A stretch of DNA of 10,265 nt. It comes from JAVBNC01 sp031551765 (lineage in GTDB: Bacteria; Desulfobacterota; Desulfovibrionia; Desulfovibrionales; Desulfovibrionaceae). Location: the NCBI GenBank assembly GCA_031551765.1, contig JAVBNC010000138.1, forward strand, positions 1 through 10,265, read 5' to 3'. Below are positions 1 through 6,301 of the stretch, piece by piece. The notes under the pieces are model-generated. The model saw only the letters and a program-made list of their open reading frames with translations, searched no databases and had not been told where the DNA came from. Position numbers and translations under genes: made by a program. How positions within the stretch are numbered: the first letter of the stretch is position 1; each line of letters opens with the position of its first letter.

Positions 1-103
1 CCGGCGCGCATGGCCTGATGGGATGGGGGCCGGTAAAGCTTGCGGGATGGGGGCGTCTCGCCGGCCCGGACGCGCGTGCGGGCTTCCGGGCCGGAGGCGG
101 GAA
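1..103. repeat. GC-rich hairpin and 11-bp tandem-spaced direct repeat downstream of the antiporter
   Basis: No gene is visible here. Positions 61-70 (CCGGCCCGGA) and 85-94 (TCCGGGCCGG) form a perfect 10-bp inverted repeat around a 14-base loop, starting 10 bases after the antiporter's final TGA. It could stop or stabilise that transcript, but no T-tract follows on the minus strand. Further on, the 11-mer GGGATGGGGGC occurs twice on the plus strand at 20-30 and 44-54, 24 bases apart. Confidence 0.5.
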
Positions 104-205
104 TCAGGCGCTTTCCGCGCCGGCGGCCTTGTCGTTGCCGCCCAGTTTTCTGTTCCAGCCGGTGTAGGCGGAAAAGAGCAGCACGGCCAGCAGGGTCCAG
201 GACTA
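104..205 (-). other. In-frame continuation of the NhaC gene beyond the TAG codon
   Basis: Reading on from the TAG (205-203) in the same frame gives 32 sense codons and then TGA (106-104). The translation begins SWTLLAVLLFSAYTGWNRKL, a hydrophobic helix ending in an aromatic and positively charged boundary. A short polar tail of Gly, Asn, Asp, Lys, Ala and Glu follows. This looks like the natural C-terminus of the antiporter, so the full gene would span 104-1507 with 467 codon positions, including the amber. Codon choice (CTG, GCC, GGC, AAC) matches the gene. Whether the TAG is read through, is a real nonsense mutation or is a sequence error cannot be decided here. Confidence 0.75.
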
Positions 206-1507
206 GGGGTTGTACAACGCGATGCTCACGGGCGGCGGGGCTATGCCGTAGGCTTCCGACGAGGAAACCACCACCCCGTACCAGGCGGCCACCGCGATGT
301 GCCAGGGCAGGGTGAAGAACAGCGTGCACACGGCGCAGTCCATCAGGTTGGCCCGCCGGGCCGGGGCCAGGTCGAACTTTTCGCCCATGGGCCGCACCAG
401 GGAGGGGCCGACCAGCAGTTCCGCCGGGGCGTTGGCGGAAATGGGGATGGAAGCCAGAATGGTCACGCCGATAATGAACAGTTCCGCCTGGCGCACCGTG
501 CGCACCACGGCTTTGTGCGCGTAGTCCAGAATACTGCGCATGATGCCGCTTTCCACAAGAATCTGGGTGACGGCCAGAATGAGAATGGCGAAAATGACCG
601 CGCCCACCACTCCGTTGATGCCGTCTTCCACCAGGCCCGTGCTCATGCCGCGCTTGGCCGGGATGCCGAAAATGTTCAGCAGCGTGATTTTGCCGGAAAC
701 GATGCCCAGCACGGCGGCCGCGATGTTGCCGTAAATCAGGGCTTCAATGATATGCCTGCCGGAAAGGGCCGCGATAACCACAATGGCGAGAGCGACAAGC
801 ATGAGCAGGCCCACGGGGTTGAGCTGCGCATGGATGGCGGGCAGGGTCTTCAAGGAACCGCCGCCGCCGAACACGGCAAAAACCACGGCCGCCACGGCGG
901 CGGCGCTTATGGACAGGGGAAAGCGCGAACGCACCACATCGCGCATGGTGGCGCCCTGCGTGTACGCGGAAACGATGGTGGTGTCGGAAATGGGGGCCAG
1001 GTTGTCGCCGAAAGCCGCGCCGGACAGAATGGCCAGGGCCAGCATGGACGGGTCCGCGCCCAGGAAGTACCCGGCGGGGTAGAGCACCGGGGTCAGGGCT
1101 ATGCAGGTGCCGGTGCTGGTGCCCGTGCCCATGGAAAAAAGCATGGCCGCCGCGAAAACCAGCAGGGTGAACACCGCGCCTTTCGCGCCCGTGATCATGC
1201 CCATCCACAGCAGCCCGTTGACCAGGCCGCCCGCGGCCATAAGCTTGCCGAACACCCCGGCGAACAGCCAGGCGGTAATGACCACAATGCCGTTTTTATC
1301 GCCTATGCCGCGCATGGCCGCTTTGCAGTAGTCGGACTTGTTCTTGGCGAAAAAAAGGCCCACGGCCACGGCTATCCAGGCGCAGGACCAGAAGGGCTTG
1401 GTGCCGCCGCGTTCCGCCACGGAAAGCCAGACCAGCCCGATAACCAGGATGAGAAGGGGGACCAGCCCGCCCAGGACGCCGCCGTGCATTTCCAGACGCT
1501 TTTCCAT
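203..1507 (-). CDS. nhaC: NhaC-family Na+/H+ antiporter, frame closed early by TAG
   Basis: A polytopic inner-membrane protein of the NhaC (ion transporter superfamily) type, which exchanges Na+ for H+. The clearest motif is GDNLAPISDTT at residues 168-178, the NhaC hallmark, preceded by the glycine/serine/threonine-rich stretch MGTGTSTGT at 126-134. Hydrophobic segments run through the whole protein. I start at the ATG at 1507, seven bases after GGAG. A GTG two codons upstream (1513) is too close to that ribosome site. The open frame gives 434 residues and ends with TAG (205-203) in the middle of what should be the last membrane region, because the same frame continues as convincing coding sequence (see the separate entry). 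The gene is probably transcribed alone from the 1514-1737 gap. The exact transported ion is inferred from the family. Confidence 0.88.
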   Translation of the reverse strand: MEKRLEMHGGVLGGLVPLLILVIGLVWLSVAERGGTKPFWSCAWIAVAVGLFFAKNKSDYCKAAMRGIGDKNGIVVITAWLFAGVFGKLMAAGGLVNGLLWMGMITGAKGAVFTLLVFAAAMLFSMGTGTSTGTCIALTPVLYPAGYFLGADPSMLALAILSGAAFGDNLAPISDTTIVSAYTQGATMRDVVRSRFPLSISAAAVAAVVFAVFGGGGSLKTLPAIHAQLNPVGLLMLVALAIVVIAALSGRHIIEALIYGNIAAAVLGIVSGKITLLNIFGIPAKRGMSTGLVEDGINGVVGAVIFAILILAVTQILVESGIMRSILDYAHKAVVRTVRQAELFIIGVTILASIPISANAPAELLVGPSLVRPMGEKFDLAPARRANLMDCAVCTLFFTLPWHIAVAAWYGVVVSSSEAYGIAPPPVSIALYNP

Positions 1508-1627
1508 ATGCACTCTCCGTAAGAAAACGTTATCTAAAAGAAGCTATTAAAAGACGCTGCCCATACAGCGCCGCGCTCCGTCTCTTTGAAGAGCGTCCGG
1601 CCGGGTTTGTTCCCGTGGAGCAAAAGA

Positions 1628-1642
1628 GCCATCCTGGATGGC
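1628..1642 (-). terminator. Small hairpin with T-rich tail in the NhaC leader
   Basis: On the minus strand GCCATCC-A-GGATGGC forms a compact stem (realistically 6 bp with a 3-base loop), followed directly by TCTTTTG. It lies about 95 bases after the stop of the glycosyltransferase-like gene and about 120 bases before the antiporter start. It may be the terminator of the ahbB-hemL operon or an attenuator in the antiporter leader. The T-tract is short and interrupted, so the call is weak. Confidence 0.35.
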
Positions 1643-1650
1643 GGCCTGAC

Positions 1651-1677
1651 TCTATATAAAAAATGTCGACATTTCAA
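1651..1677 (-). promoter_or_regulatory. Candidate promoter with a 14-bp palindrome for the antiporter
   Basis: On the minus strand TTGAAA (1677-1672) resembles a -35 box and TATAGA (1656-1651) a -10 box, with a short 15-base spacer. This is the only strongly AT-rich patch upstream of the antiporter. Between the boxes lies the perfect palindrome AAATGTCGACATTT (1661-1674), placed where a dimeric regulator could sit. Transcription from here would leave a leader of about 135 bases. The regulator is unknown, and the suboptimal spacer would suit an activated or tightly controlled promoter. Confidence 0.4.
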
Positions 1678-1737
1678 GAGAAAACGTTTTGCCTTGGGTG
1701 CCGCTGCCCAATGACTTGCGTTACGTTGCTGTCCGTC

Positions 1738-3348
1738 TCAGGGGGAAGGGGGCGGAACAAGAGCGGAGGCCGTGCGCTCCAGGCGCTCGCGTATCTCGCG
1801 CACGGCCTTGCGCTCGAAGATCAGCACCAGGATGTCACTGTCCATGATGAAGCAGGACCCCCTGGCAGGAAAGGCGCGGCGTTTTTCCGCCGCCCGGACG
1901 GCCTTTTCCAGAATATCGCGCTGCGCGTCGCTGCGCATGTCCACGCGCGTGCCTATGCGCAGGTAGGGGGAAAGCAAGCGCATGGCCACCCCCGGCCGCC
2001 AGACCGGGGAAAGGGACGTGTACTGGAAATACAGGCCGGGGATATCGTAGCTTCTTTGCGGGTACGCGCTGCGGAAATACGGGGGCGTGACCCCGAACTG
2101 CACTACGGTGTACGGCTTGCCGGGAACGAAATTTTCCAGCGCTTCCACGCGCGCCACCACCCGGTTCAGAATGGCCAGATCGTGGGTGTAGGACTGGGCC
2201 AGATGCAGCTGCGCGCGCAAATCGTTGACCGCAAAGGCCGGGACGGCCAGGCAGAGGCAGAAAAGCCCCAGGCGCCGCCAGAGTTTGGCGGGAGAGACGA
2301 GAAGTGCGGTGAGAAAGAACAGGTACACGTAGGTCAGGCCGCAACCCGCGAAACGGTAGCTGTAAAACTTGGTGGACGCGGAAATAAGGTGCTGGGACTT
2401 GGATGCGACAACAAGCCCCAGCAGGGCGACGAGCAGCAGGGCGGTCCGCAGCAGGGCTTTGCGGGGCGTGAGCCGAAAGGACGTCACTAGCAGATGCAAC
2501 ACGCCGCCCAGCACGGCCAGGAGCAGCAGCACCTTGAGAAAGCGCGGCTGGTAGGGCTGGCTGAGCCACAAATGGGCAAAGGCGGAACGCACGGTGTTCA
2601 GCGCGCGTTCCACCAAAGGCACCTTGGCCGTCTGCAGCACGTAAATGCTCTTGTCCGATGGCACCAGGGAGATGGAAAGGTAGTAGACGAGCGCGCCCAG
2701 GAACAGGGCGGCCAGGGGCAGGGCCAGGTTCCCGGCGAGACGGCGGGCATGTTCCGGGGAACCGTCCCATTCCGCCAGGCCAAAAGCCAGCAGACCGCAC
2801 CACAAAACGCCGAAGGTCATGACTGAGGACTGGTAGCAGGCAAAGGCCAGCACCATGCAGAGCACGGCCAGGGCGAACCCGGCCTGGTTGCGCTTGCGGG
2901 CAGCCAGCAGGGCCAGGACCATGCCCAGTTGGGCAAAAGCGAACACCGGGGACATGGCCCGGAAAAAGTAGAATTCCGTGACAAAGGGAATAAGCGAGAC
3001 AAACAGCGCCCCGGCCAGCAAAGGAACGAAGTCGGCGTCCCGTTTCCAGACCAGTACGGCCCCCATGCCCGCCAGCACCTGAAAGATGATGGCGAGCGTC
3101 TGGGTGTACACGGGCACCAGTTCAAATCCGCTCAGACTGTTGATGAACGGGGCGAACCAGCGCGCGGCGTCCACGCCGTAGAGCAGGGGCAGGCCCCGCA
3201 GCAGCGCGATTTCATGGCTGCCCAGGGAATGCTGGGCCATGCCGTAGAAAAAGACGAAAAAATTGGCCGCCAGCGCAATGCAGAACACGCGCGGCCAGTG
3301 GGCGGGCATGCGCCGGAACAGCGTCGCCGGTGCGTAAGCCTGGAGCAT
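1738..3348 (-). CDS. Multi-pass membrane protein, GtrII-like glucosyltransferase family
   Basis: 536 residues with about ten hydrophobic segments between residues 20 and 375, and then a soluble C-terminal part of about 160 residues. The layout, the N-terminal segment ending in VDAARWFAPFINSL (59-72) and the stretch DLAILNRVVARVEAL (390-404) resemble the GtrII glucosyltransferase family. These enzymes move a glucose from undecaprenyl phosphate onto O-antigen or other surface glycans on the outer side of the inner membrane. That assignment is from recalled family features, not a search. A generic GT-C-like or unknown membrane protein is the alternative. The start ATG at 3348 sits five bases after GGAG and 15 bases after the hemL stop, so it is probably co-transcribed with hemL. 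A surface-sugar enzyme has no obvious link to heme synthesis. The gene ends with TGA. Confidence 0.55.
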   Translation of the reverse strand: MLQAYAPATLFRRMPAHWPRVFCIALAANFFVFFYGMAQHSLGSHEIALLRGLPLLYGVDAARWFAPFINSLSGFELVPVYTQTLAIIFQVLAGMGAVLVWKRDADFVPLLAGALFVSLIPFVTEFYFFRAMSPVFAFAQLGMVLALLAARKRNQAGFALAVLCMVLAFACYQSSVMTFGVLWCGLLAFGLAEWDGSPEHARRLAGNLALPLAALFLGALVYYLSISLVPSDKSIYVLQTAKVPLVERALNTVRSAFAHLWLSQPYQPRFLKVLLLLAVLGGVLHLLVTSFRLTPRKALLRTALLLVALLGLVVASKSQHLISASTKFYSYRFAGCGLTYVYLFFLTALLVSPAKLWRRLGLFCLCLAVPAFAVNDLRAQLHLAQSYTHDLAILNRVVARVEALENFVPGKPYTVVQFGVTPPYFRSAYPQRSYDIPGLYFQYTSLSPVWRPGVAMRLLSPYLRIGTRVDMRSDAQRDILEKAVRAAEKRRAFPARGSCFIMDSDILVLIFERKAVREIRERLERTASALVPPPSP

Positions 3349-3363
3349 AGCGACTCCGGAAGG

Positions 3364-4641
3364 TCAGCCCTGGAAACGATCCACGGCGTCCAGCATGTCG
3401 GCAAGATCTTTGTCCGTGTGGGCAAAGGAGACCATGGCCGCTTCAAAGCCCGAAGGCGCGAGCCAGACGCCCGCATCCCGCATGGCGCGGAAAAAGGCCG
3501 CGTAGCGCGCGCCGTCCGCTTTCTTGGCCGAGGCGAAGTCCGTCACCGCCGCGTCCGTGAAAAAGATGGTGAACATGCTGGCCACGCGGTTGATGCGCGC
3601 GGGCAGGCCCTTGGCCGCGAAACGGCGCTCCAGCTCCTGGCAGAAGCCTTCCACCCGCGTCTCCAGGCCCTTGTAGTCGCTGTTTTTCAGCGTGCGTAAG
3701 GTGGCCAGGCCCGCGGCCATGGCCAAAGGATTGCCGGACAACGTTCCGGCCTGGTACACGCCGCCGCTGGGCGCTACCAGGCGCATCAGGTCGCGCCGCC
3801 CACCGTACGCGCCCACGGGCAGCCCGCCTCCGATAATTTTGCCCAGGGTGGTCAGGTCCGGTTTGATGCCGTAACGCTCCTGCGCGCCGCCGTAGCCCAC
3901 CCGGAACCCGGTGATGACCTCGTCGAAAATCAGCAGCGCGCCGTGTGCGTCGCACAGTTCGCGCAGGCCCTGCAAAAAGCCGGGGGCGGGAAGCACCAGG
4001 CCCATGTTCCCGGCCACGGGTTCCACAATGACGGCCGCGATGTCCGTGGGATGCGCCTTGAACAGCGCGGCCACGGCGGCCAGGTCGTTATACGGGGCCA
4101 GGAGCGTATCTTTCACCACGGCGGCGGGCACGCCCGGCGTGCCGGGTATGGACAGGGTGGCCACCCCGGATCCGGCGCTTGCCAGAAAGGGGTCCGCATG
4201 GCCGTGGTAGCAGCCTTCGAATTTGACCACCGTGTCCCGCTTGGTGGCGGCGCGGGCCAGGCGCAGGGCGCTCATGGTGGCTTCCGTGCCGGAATTGACC
4301 ATGCGCAGCATTTCCACCAGGGGCATGGCTTCGGCCACGGCTTCCGCCAGCAGCACTTCGTCCTCGCAGGGCGCGCCGTAGCTGGTGCCTTTGGCGGCGG
4401 CCTTTTGCACGGCTTCCGTCACGGCCGGGTGGGCATGGCCCAAAAGCAGCGGTCCCCAGGACTGCACAAAGTCGATGTAGCTTTTGCCGTCCACGCTGCG
4501 CAGACGGCTGCCGGAAGCTTCCGCCACGAACAGCGGGTCCGCGCCCACGGAAAGGCAGGCCCGCACCGGGCTGTTCACGCCGCCGGGGATACGGTTCTGG
4601 GCACGGGAGAAAAGCTCGCTGGACTTGGCGTTGGCGGTCAT
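3364..4641 (-). CDS. hemL: Glutamate-1-semialdehyde 2,1-aminomutase
   Basis: A cytoplasmic, pyridoxal-phosphate-dependent enzyme that converts glutamate-1-semialdehyde to 5-aminolevulinate, the first committed tetrapyrrole precursor in the C5 pathway. At 425 residues it is the normal family length. Landmarks include SRAQNRIPGGVNSPVRA (12-28), NSGTEA (116-121), YHGHAD (145-150), the cofactor aspartate in IFDEVITGFR (D240), the Schiff-base lysine in TLGKIIGGGLPVGAYGG (K268) and GTLSGNP (299-305). The ATG at 4641 follows AAGGAA by five bases. It lies 26 bases downstream of ahbB, and the two probably form one transcript coupling 5-aminolevulinate supply to the later siroheme-to-heme step. An out-of-frame TGA overlaps its ATG (see findings). 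Confidence 0.97.
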   Translation of the reverse strand: MTANAKSSELFSRAQNRIPGGVNSPVRACLSVGADPLFVAEASGSRLRSVDGKSYIDFVQSWGPLLLGHAHPAVTEAVQKAAAKGTSYGAPCEDEVLLAEAVAEAMPLVEMLRMVNSGTEATMSALRLARAATKRDTVVKFEGCYHGHADPFLASAGSGVATLSIPGTPGVPAAVVKDTLLAPYNDLAAVAALFKAHPTDIAAVIVEPVAGNMGLVLPAPGFLQGLRELCDAHGALLIFDEVITGFRVGYGGAQERYGIKPDLTTLGKIIGGGLPVGAYGGRRDLMRLVAPSGGVYQAGTLSGNPLAMAAGLATLRTLKNSDYKGLETRVEGFCQELERRFAAKGLPARINRVASMFTIFFTDAAVTDFASAKKADGARYAAFFRAMRDAGVWLAPSGFEAAMVSFAHTDKDLADMLDAVDRFQG

Positions 4642-4667
4642 AACGGTTCCTTGTGGCGGCGGCGCGC

Positions 4668-5150
4668 CTAGAAGTAGGTCATGGAAATTTTTTTCAGCTC
4701 TTTCAGGCTCTTCAGCACGGCGTAGTCCCGCAGGGGGGTGTGCTCGCGCAGCCAGGCAATGACGTCAAGGCATTCAACCTCGCTTTTGCCGTGGATCATG
4801 GTGAACAGGGTGTAGGGCCAGTCCGGCGCGGAAGAGGGCCGGTAGTAGCAGTGGGAAATGCCGGGGTGTTCCGCCGCTTTTTTGCCCGCCGCGTCGGCCA
4901 GGGCTTCGTCCACCATCCAGGCCACCATCGCGTTGTGGCTGAACCCGGCTTTCTGGTGCTTAACGCTGGCCCCGAAACGCCGGATGCGGCCGTCTTCTTT
5001 CATGCCCCGCAGAAAGGACAGCACAAAGCCTTCGTCCACGCCCGCTTCCCGGGCAATGTCCGCGAAAGGCGTGAGGCTGTCCGGCAGATCCCGCTGCACA
5101 ATGCGCAGAATGGCCAGTTCCTGTTCAGTGAAGGGGCGGCGCGTGTTCAT
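4668..5150 (-). CDS. ahbB: Siroheme decarboxylase subunit beta
   Basis: AhbB pairs with AhbA to decarboxylate siroheme to 12,18-didecarboxysiroheme in the cytoplasm. AhbC and AhbD then complete heme b in sulfate reducers and archaea. The 160-residue protein has the Lrp/AsnC-like build of the family. A winged helix-turn-helix covers about residues 8-57, followed by RRFGASVKHQKAGFSHNAMVAW (57-78), HPGISHCYYRP (95-105), WPYTLFTMIHG (111-121) and the closing ELKKISMTYF. The conserved RRFGA...KAG..HNAMVAW block favours AhbB over AhbA. AhbA, AhbC and AhbD are not in this window. Such proteins are often mislabelled as AsnC regulators. It is probably the first gene of a minus-strand operon with hemL. 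The ATG at 5150 has only a modest ribosome site (AGGCCAGG). The gene stops with TAG, with a backup TGA ten codons further on. Confidence 0.88.
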   Translation of the reverse strand: MNTRRPFTEQELAILRIVQRDLPDSLTPFADIAREAGVDEGFVLSFLRGMKEDGRIRRFGASVKHQKAGFSHNAMVAWMVDEALADAAGKKAAEHPGISHCYYRPSSAPDWPYTLFTMIHGKSEVECLDVIAWLREHTPLRDYAVLKSLKELKKISMTYF

Positions 5151-5283
5151 ATCCTGGCCTCATACCGTTTCAGCGGCTCTAACGCAACAGGCCCGCGCCG
5201 GGCAGGCGCTTGACCAAAGGCGTGGAACGGGTGCATGGCGAAGTAACGAGTTTCCTTCCACACCTTCAGCCAAGGAGCCGGTC

Positions 5284-6168
5284 ATGGCCTTTGCCTCCCC
5301 CGCCGAAGCCTTGTCTTACGTTACGGAAACAGCCAACGCCTTTATGCGCGGCCCGGACAACGACCTGGGCATGGCGGAACCCGAACCGGCCTTTGAGATG
5401 CCGCTGTTCGGTGTCTCCTCCGGCGCTGACCCGCTGTGGGACGCCTACAAGGCGGGGTATGTGGGCGAGTTCCACTGGACGCCGCTGGAAGCCTTTCTGA
5501 TGGCTTTCCCAGGGGAAAACGTGCTCAAGGAAGAGCTGCGCGTCATTTCCTGGATTCTGCCCCAGACCGGGCGCACGCTGGGCGACCAGCGCGAGGAAGG
5601 GCGACTGCCCGCGGAACGCTGGGTCAAGGCCCGCGTGCTGGGCGAGAAGCGTGTTAACAAGGGGTTGCGCCTGCACCTGGTGGCGGCCCTGGAAAAAGCC
5701 GGGATACAGGCCGTGGCCCCGCAGTTGCTGCCGGACTGGACGCGCCTGGAGTGCGAAAAATACACTTTCGCCTCCAAGTGGTCGGAACGCCACGCGGCCT
5801 ACGCGGCGGGCCTGGGCACTTTTGGCCTGTGCGACGGGCTGATCACCCCGGCGGGCAAGGCCATGCGCACCGGTTCCGTGGTGGCGCGGCTGGATCTGCC
5901 CGTCAGCGAGCGGCCCTACGCCTCCCACCGCGAATACTGCCTGCATTTCAACTCCGGCATTTGCGGCAAGTGCGTCAAACGCTGTCCCGCCGGGGCGCTG
6001 AGCAAGGACGGGCACGATAAAAGGCGCTGCAAGGCCTATATCCGGCAGGTGGTCGGCCCGTACATAATTGAGCGTTTTGCCATTGAGCCGCCCAAGGGCT
6101 GCGGTTTCTGCCAGGTGGCCGTGCCCTGCGAACGGGGCATTCCGCCCAGGCCCAAGGCGCGTGCCTGA
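5284..6168 (+). CDS. QueG-like protein with two [4Fe-4S] clusters
   Basis: 294 residues, soluble. The C-terminal half resembles epoxyqueuosine reductase (QueG) and reductive-dehalogenase-like proteins. SERHAAYAAGLGTFGLCDGL (167-186) matches the QueG segment before the clusters. Eight cysteines then follow: C219, C227-x2-C230-x3-C234-P, C249, and C273-x2-C276-x5-C282, enough for two [4Fe-4S] clusters. It is shorter than QueG (about 350-380 residues). I do not see QueG's usual catalytic-aspartate segment, and two cysteine spacings are unusual, so queuosine synthesis is doubtful. An electron-transfer or other redox role is equally possible. The start is set by AAGGAG (5272-5277), six bases before the ATG. 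An in-frame upstream extension back to 4858 runs antisense to ahbB and is not used. It diverges from ahbB across 133 bases and is followed by a hairpin terminator. Confidence 0.75.
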   Translation: MAFASPAEALSYVTETANAFMRGPDNDLGMAEPEPAFEMPLFGVSSGADPLWDAYKAGYVGEFHWTPLEAFLMAFPGENVLKEELRVISWILPQTGRTLGDQREEGRLPAERWVKARVLGEKRVNKGLRLHLVAALEKAGIQAVAPQLLPDWTRLECEKYTFASKWSERHAAYAAGLGTFGLCDGLITPAGKAMRTGSVVARLDLPVSERPYASHREYCLHFNSGICGKCVKRCPAGALSKDGHDKRRCKAYIRQVVGPYIIERFAIEPPKGCGFCQVAVPCERGIPPRPKARA

Positions 6169-6196
6169 GCCCGAAGTTTTTTTCCGTCCATCCCCC

Positions 6197-6228
6197 AACG
6201 GGAAATGGTTGTCTATCCCGTTATTTTT
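6197..6228 (+). terminator. Intrinsic terminator after the QueG-like gene
   Basis: AACGGGA (6197-6203) and TCCCGTT (6216-6222) pair perfectly around a 12-base loop and are followed by ATTTTTC. It lies 28 bases after the TGA of the iron-sulfur gene and before the symporter promoter, so the two genes are likely separate transcripts. Confidence 0.55.
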
Positions 6229-6238
6229 CAAGCCGGGC

Positions 6239-6267
6239 TTGTTCTGCATGCGGCGTCGGAGTATACA
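6239..6267 (+). promoter_or_regulatory. Candidate sigma-70-type promoter for the K+ symporter
   Basis: TTGTTC (6239-6244) and TATACA (6262-6267) are separated by exactly 17 bases. Transcription would start near 6274, giving a leader of about 28 bases. That leaves no room for a long riboswitch such as the cyclic-di-AMP-sensing ydaO element found before kimA in Bacillus. Confidence 0.42.
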
Positions 6268-6301
6268 GGCACATCCCGCAGACTTCGACAAAGGACCGGC
6301 C

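Noticed and set aside
23..1522. Long plus-strand open frame opposite the antiporter, with similar long frames opposite the K+ symporter (6221-7726) and dcuC (8842-10005)
   Set aside because: They are rich in Gly, His, Arg and Gln without domain order, and lie exactly antisense to clear family members. This is the usual GC-rich shadow effect.
4668..5150. AsnC/Lrp-type transcription regulator
   Set aside because: The helix-turn-helix fold is shared, but the RRFGA...HNAMVAW block, the SMTYF end and the hemL neighbour fit siroheme decarboxylase AhbB better.
5159..5187. Promoter-like pair TTGCGT and TATGAG on the minus strand with 17-base spacing before ahbB
   Set aside because: The boxes match poorly, and transcription would begin about two bases before the start codon. 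I could not support a specific ahbB promoter.
6068..6301. N-terminal extension of the K+ symporter frame
   Set aside because: It overlaps the end of the iron-sulfur gene and crosses a terminator and promoter. The ATG at 6302 has its own well-spaced ribosome site and begins the family homology.
6169..6301. Possible cyclic-di-AMP (ydaO) riboswitch before the kimA-like gene
   Set aside because: The gap is mostly filled by a terminator and promoter, and the remaining leader is far too short for that riboswitch.
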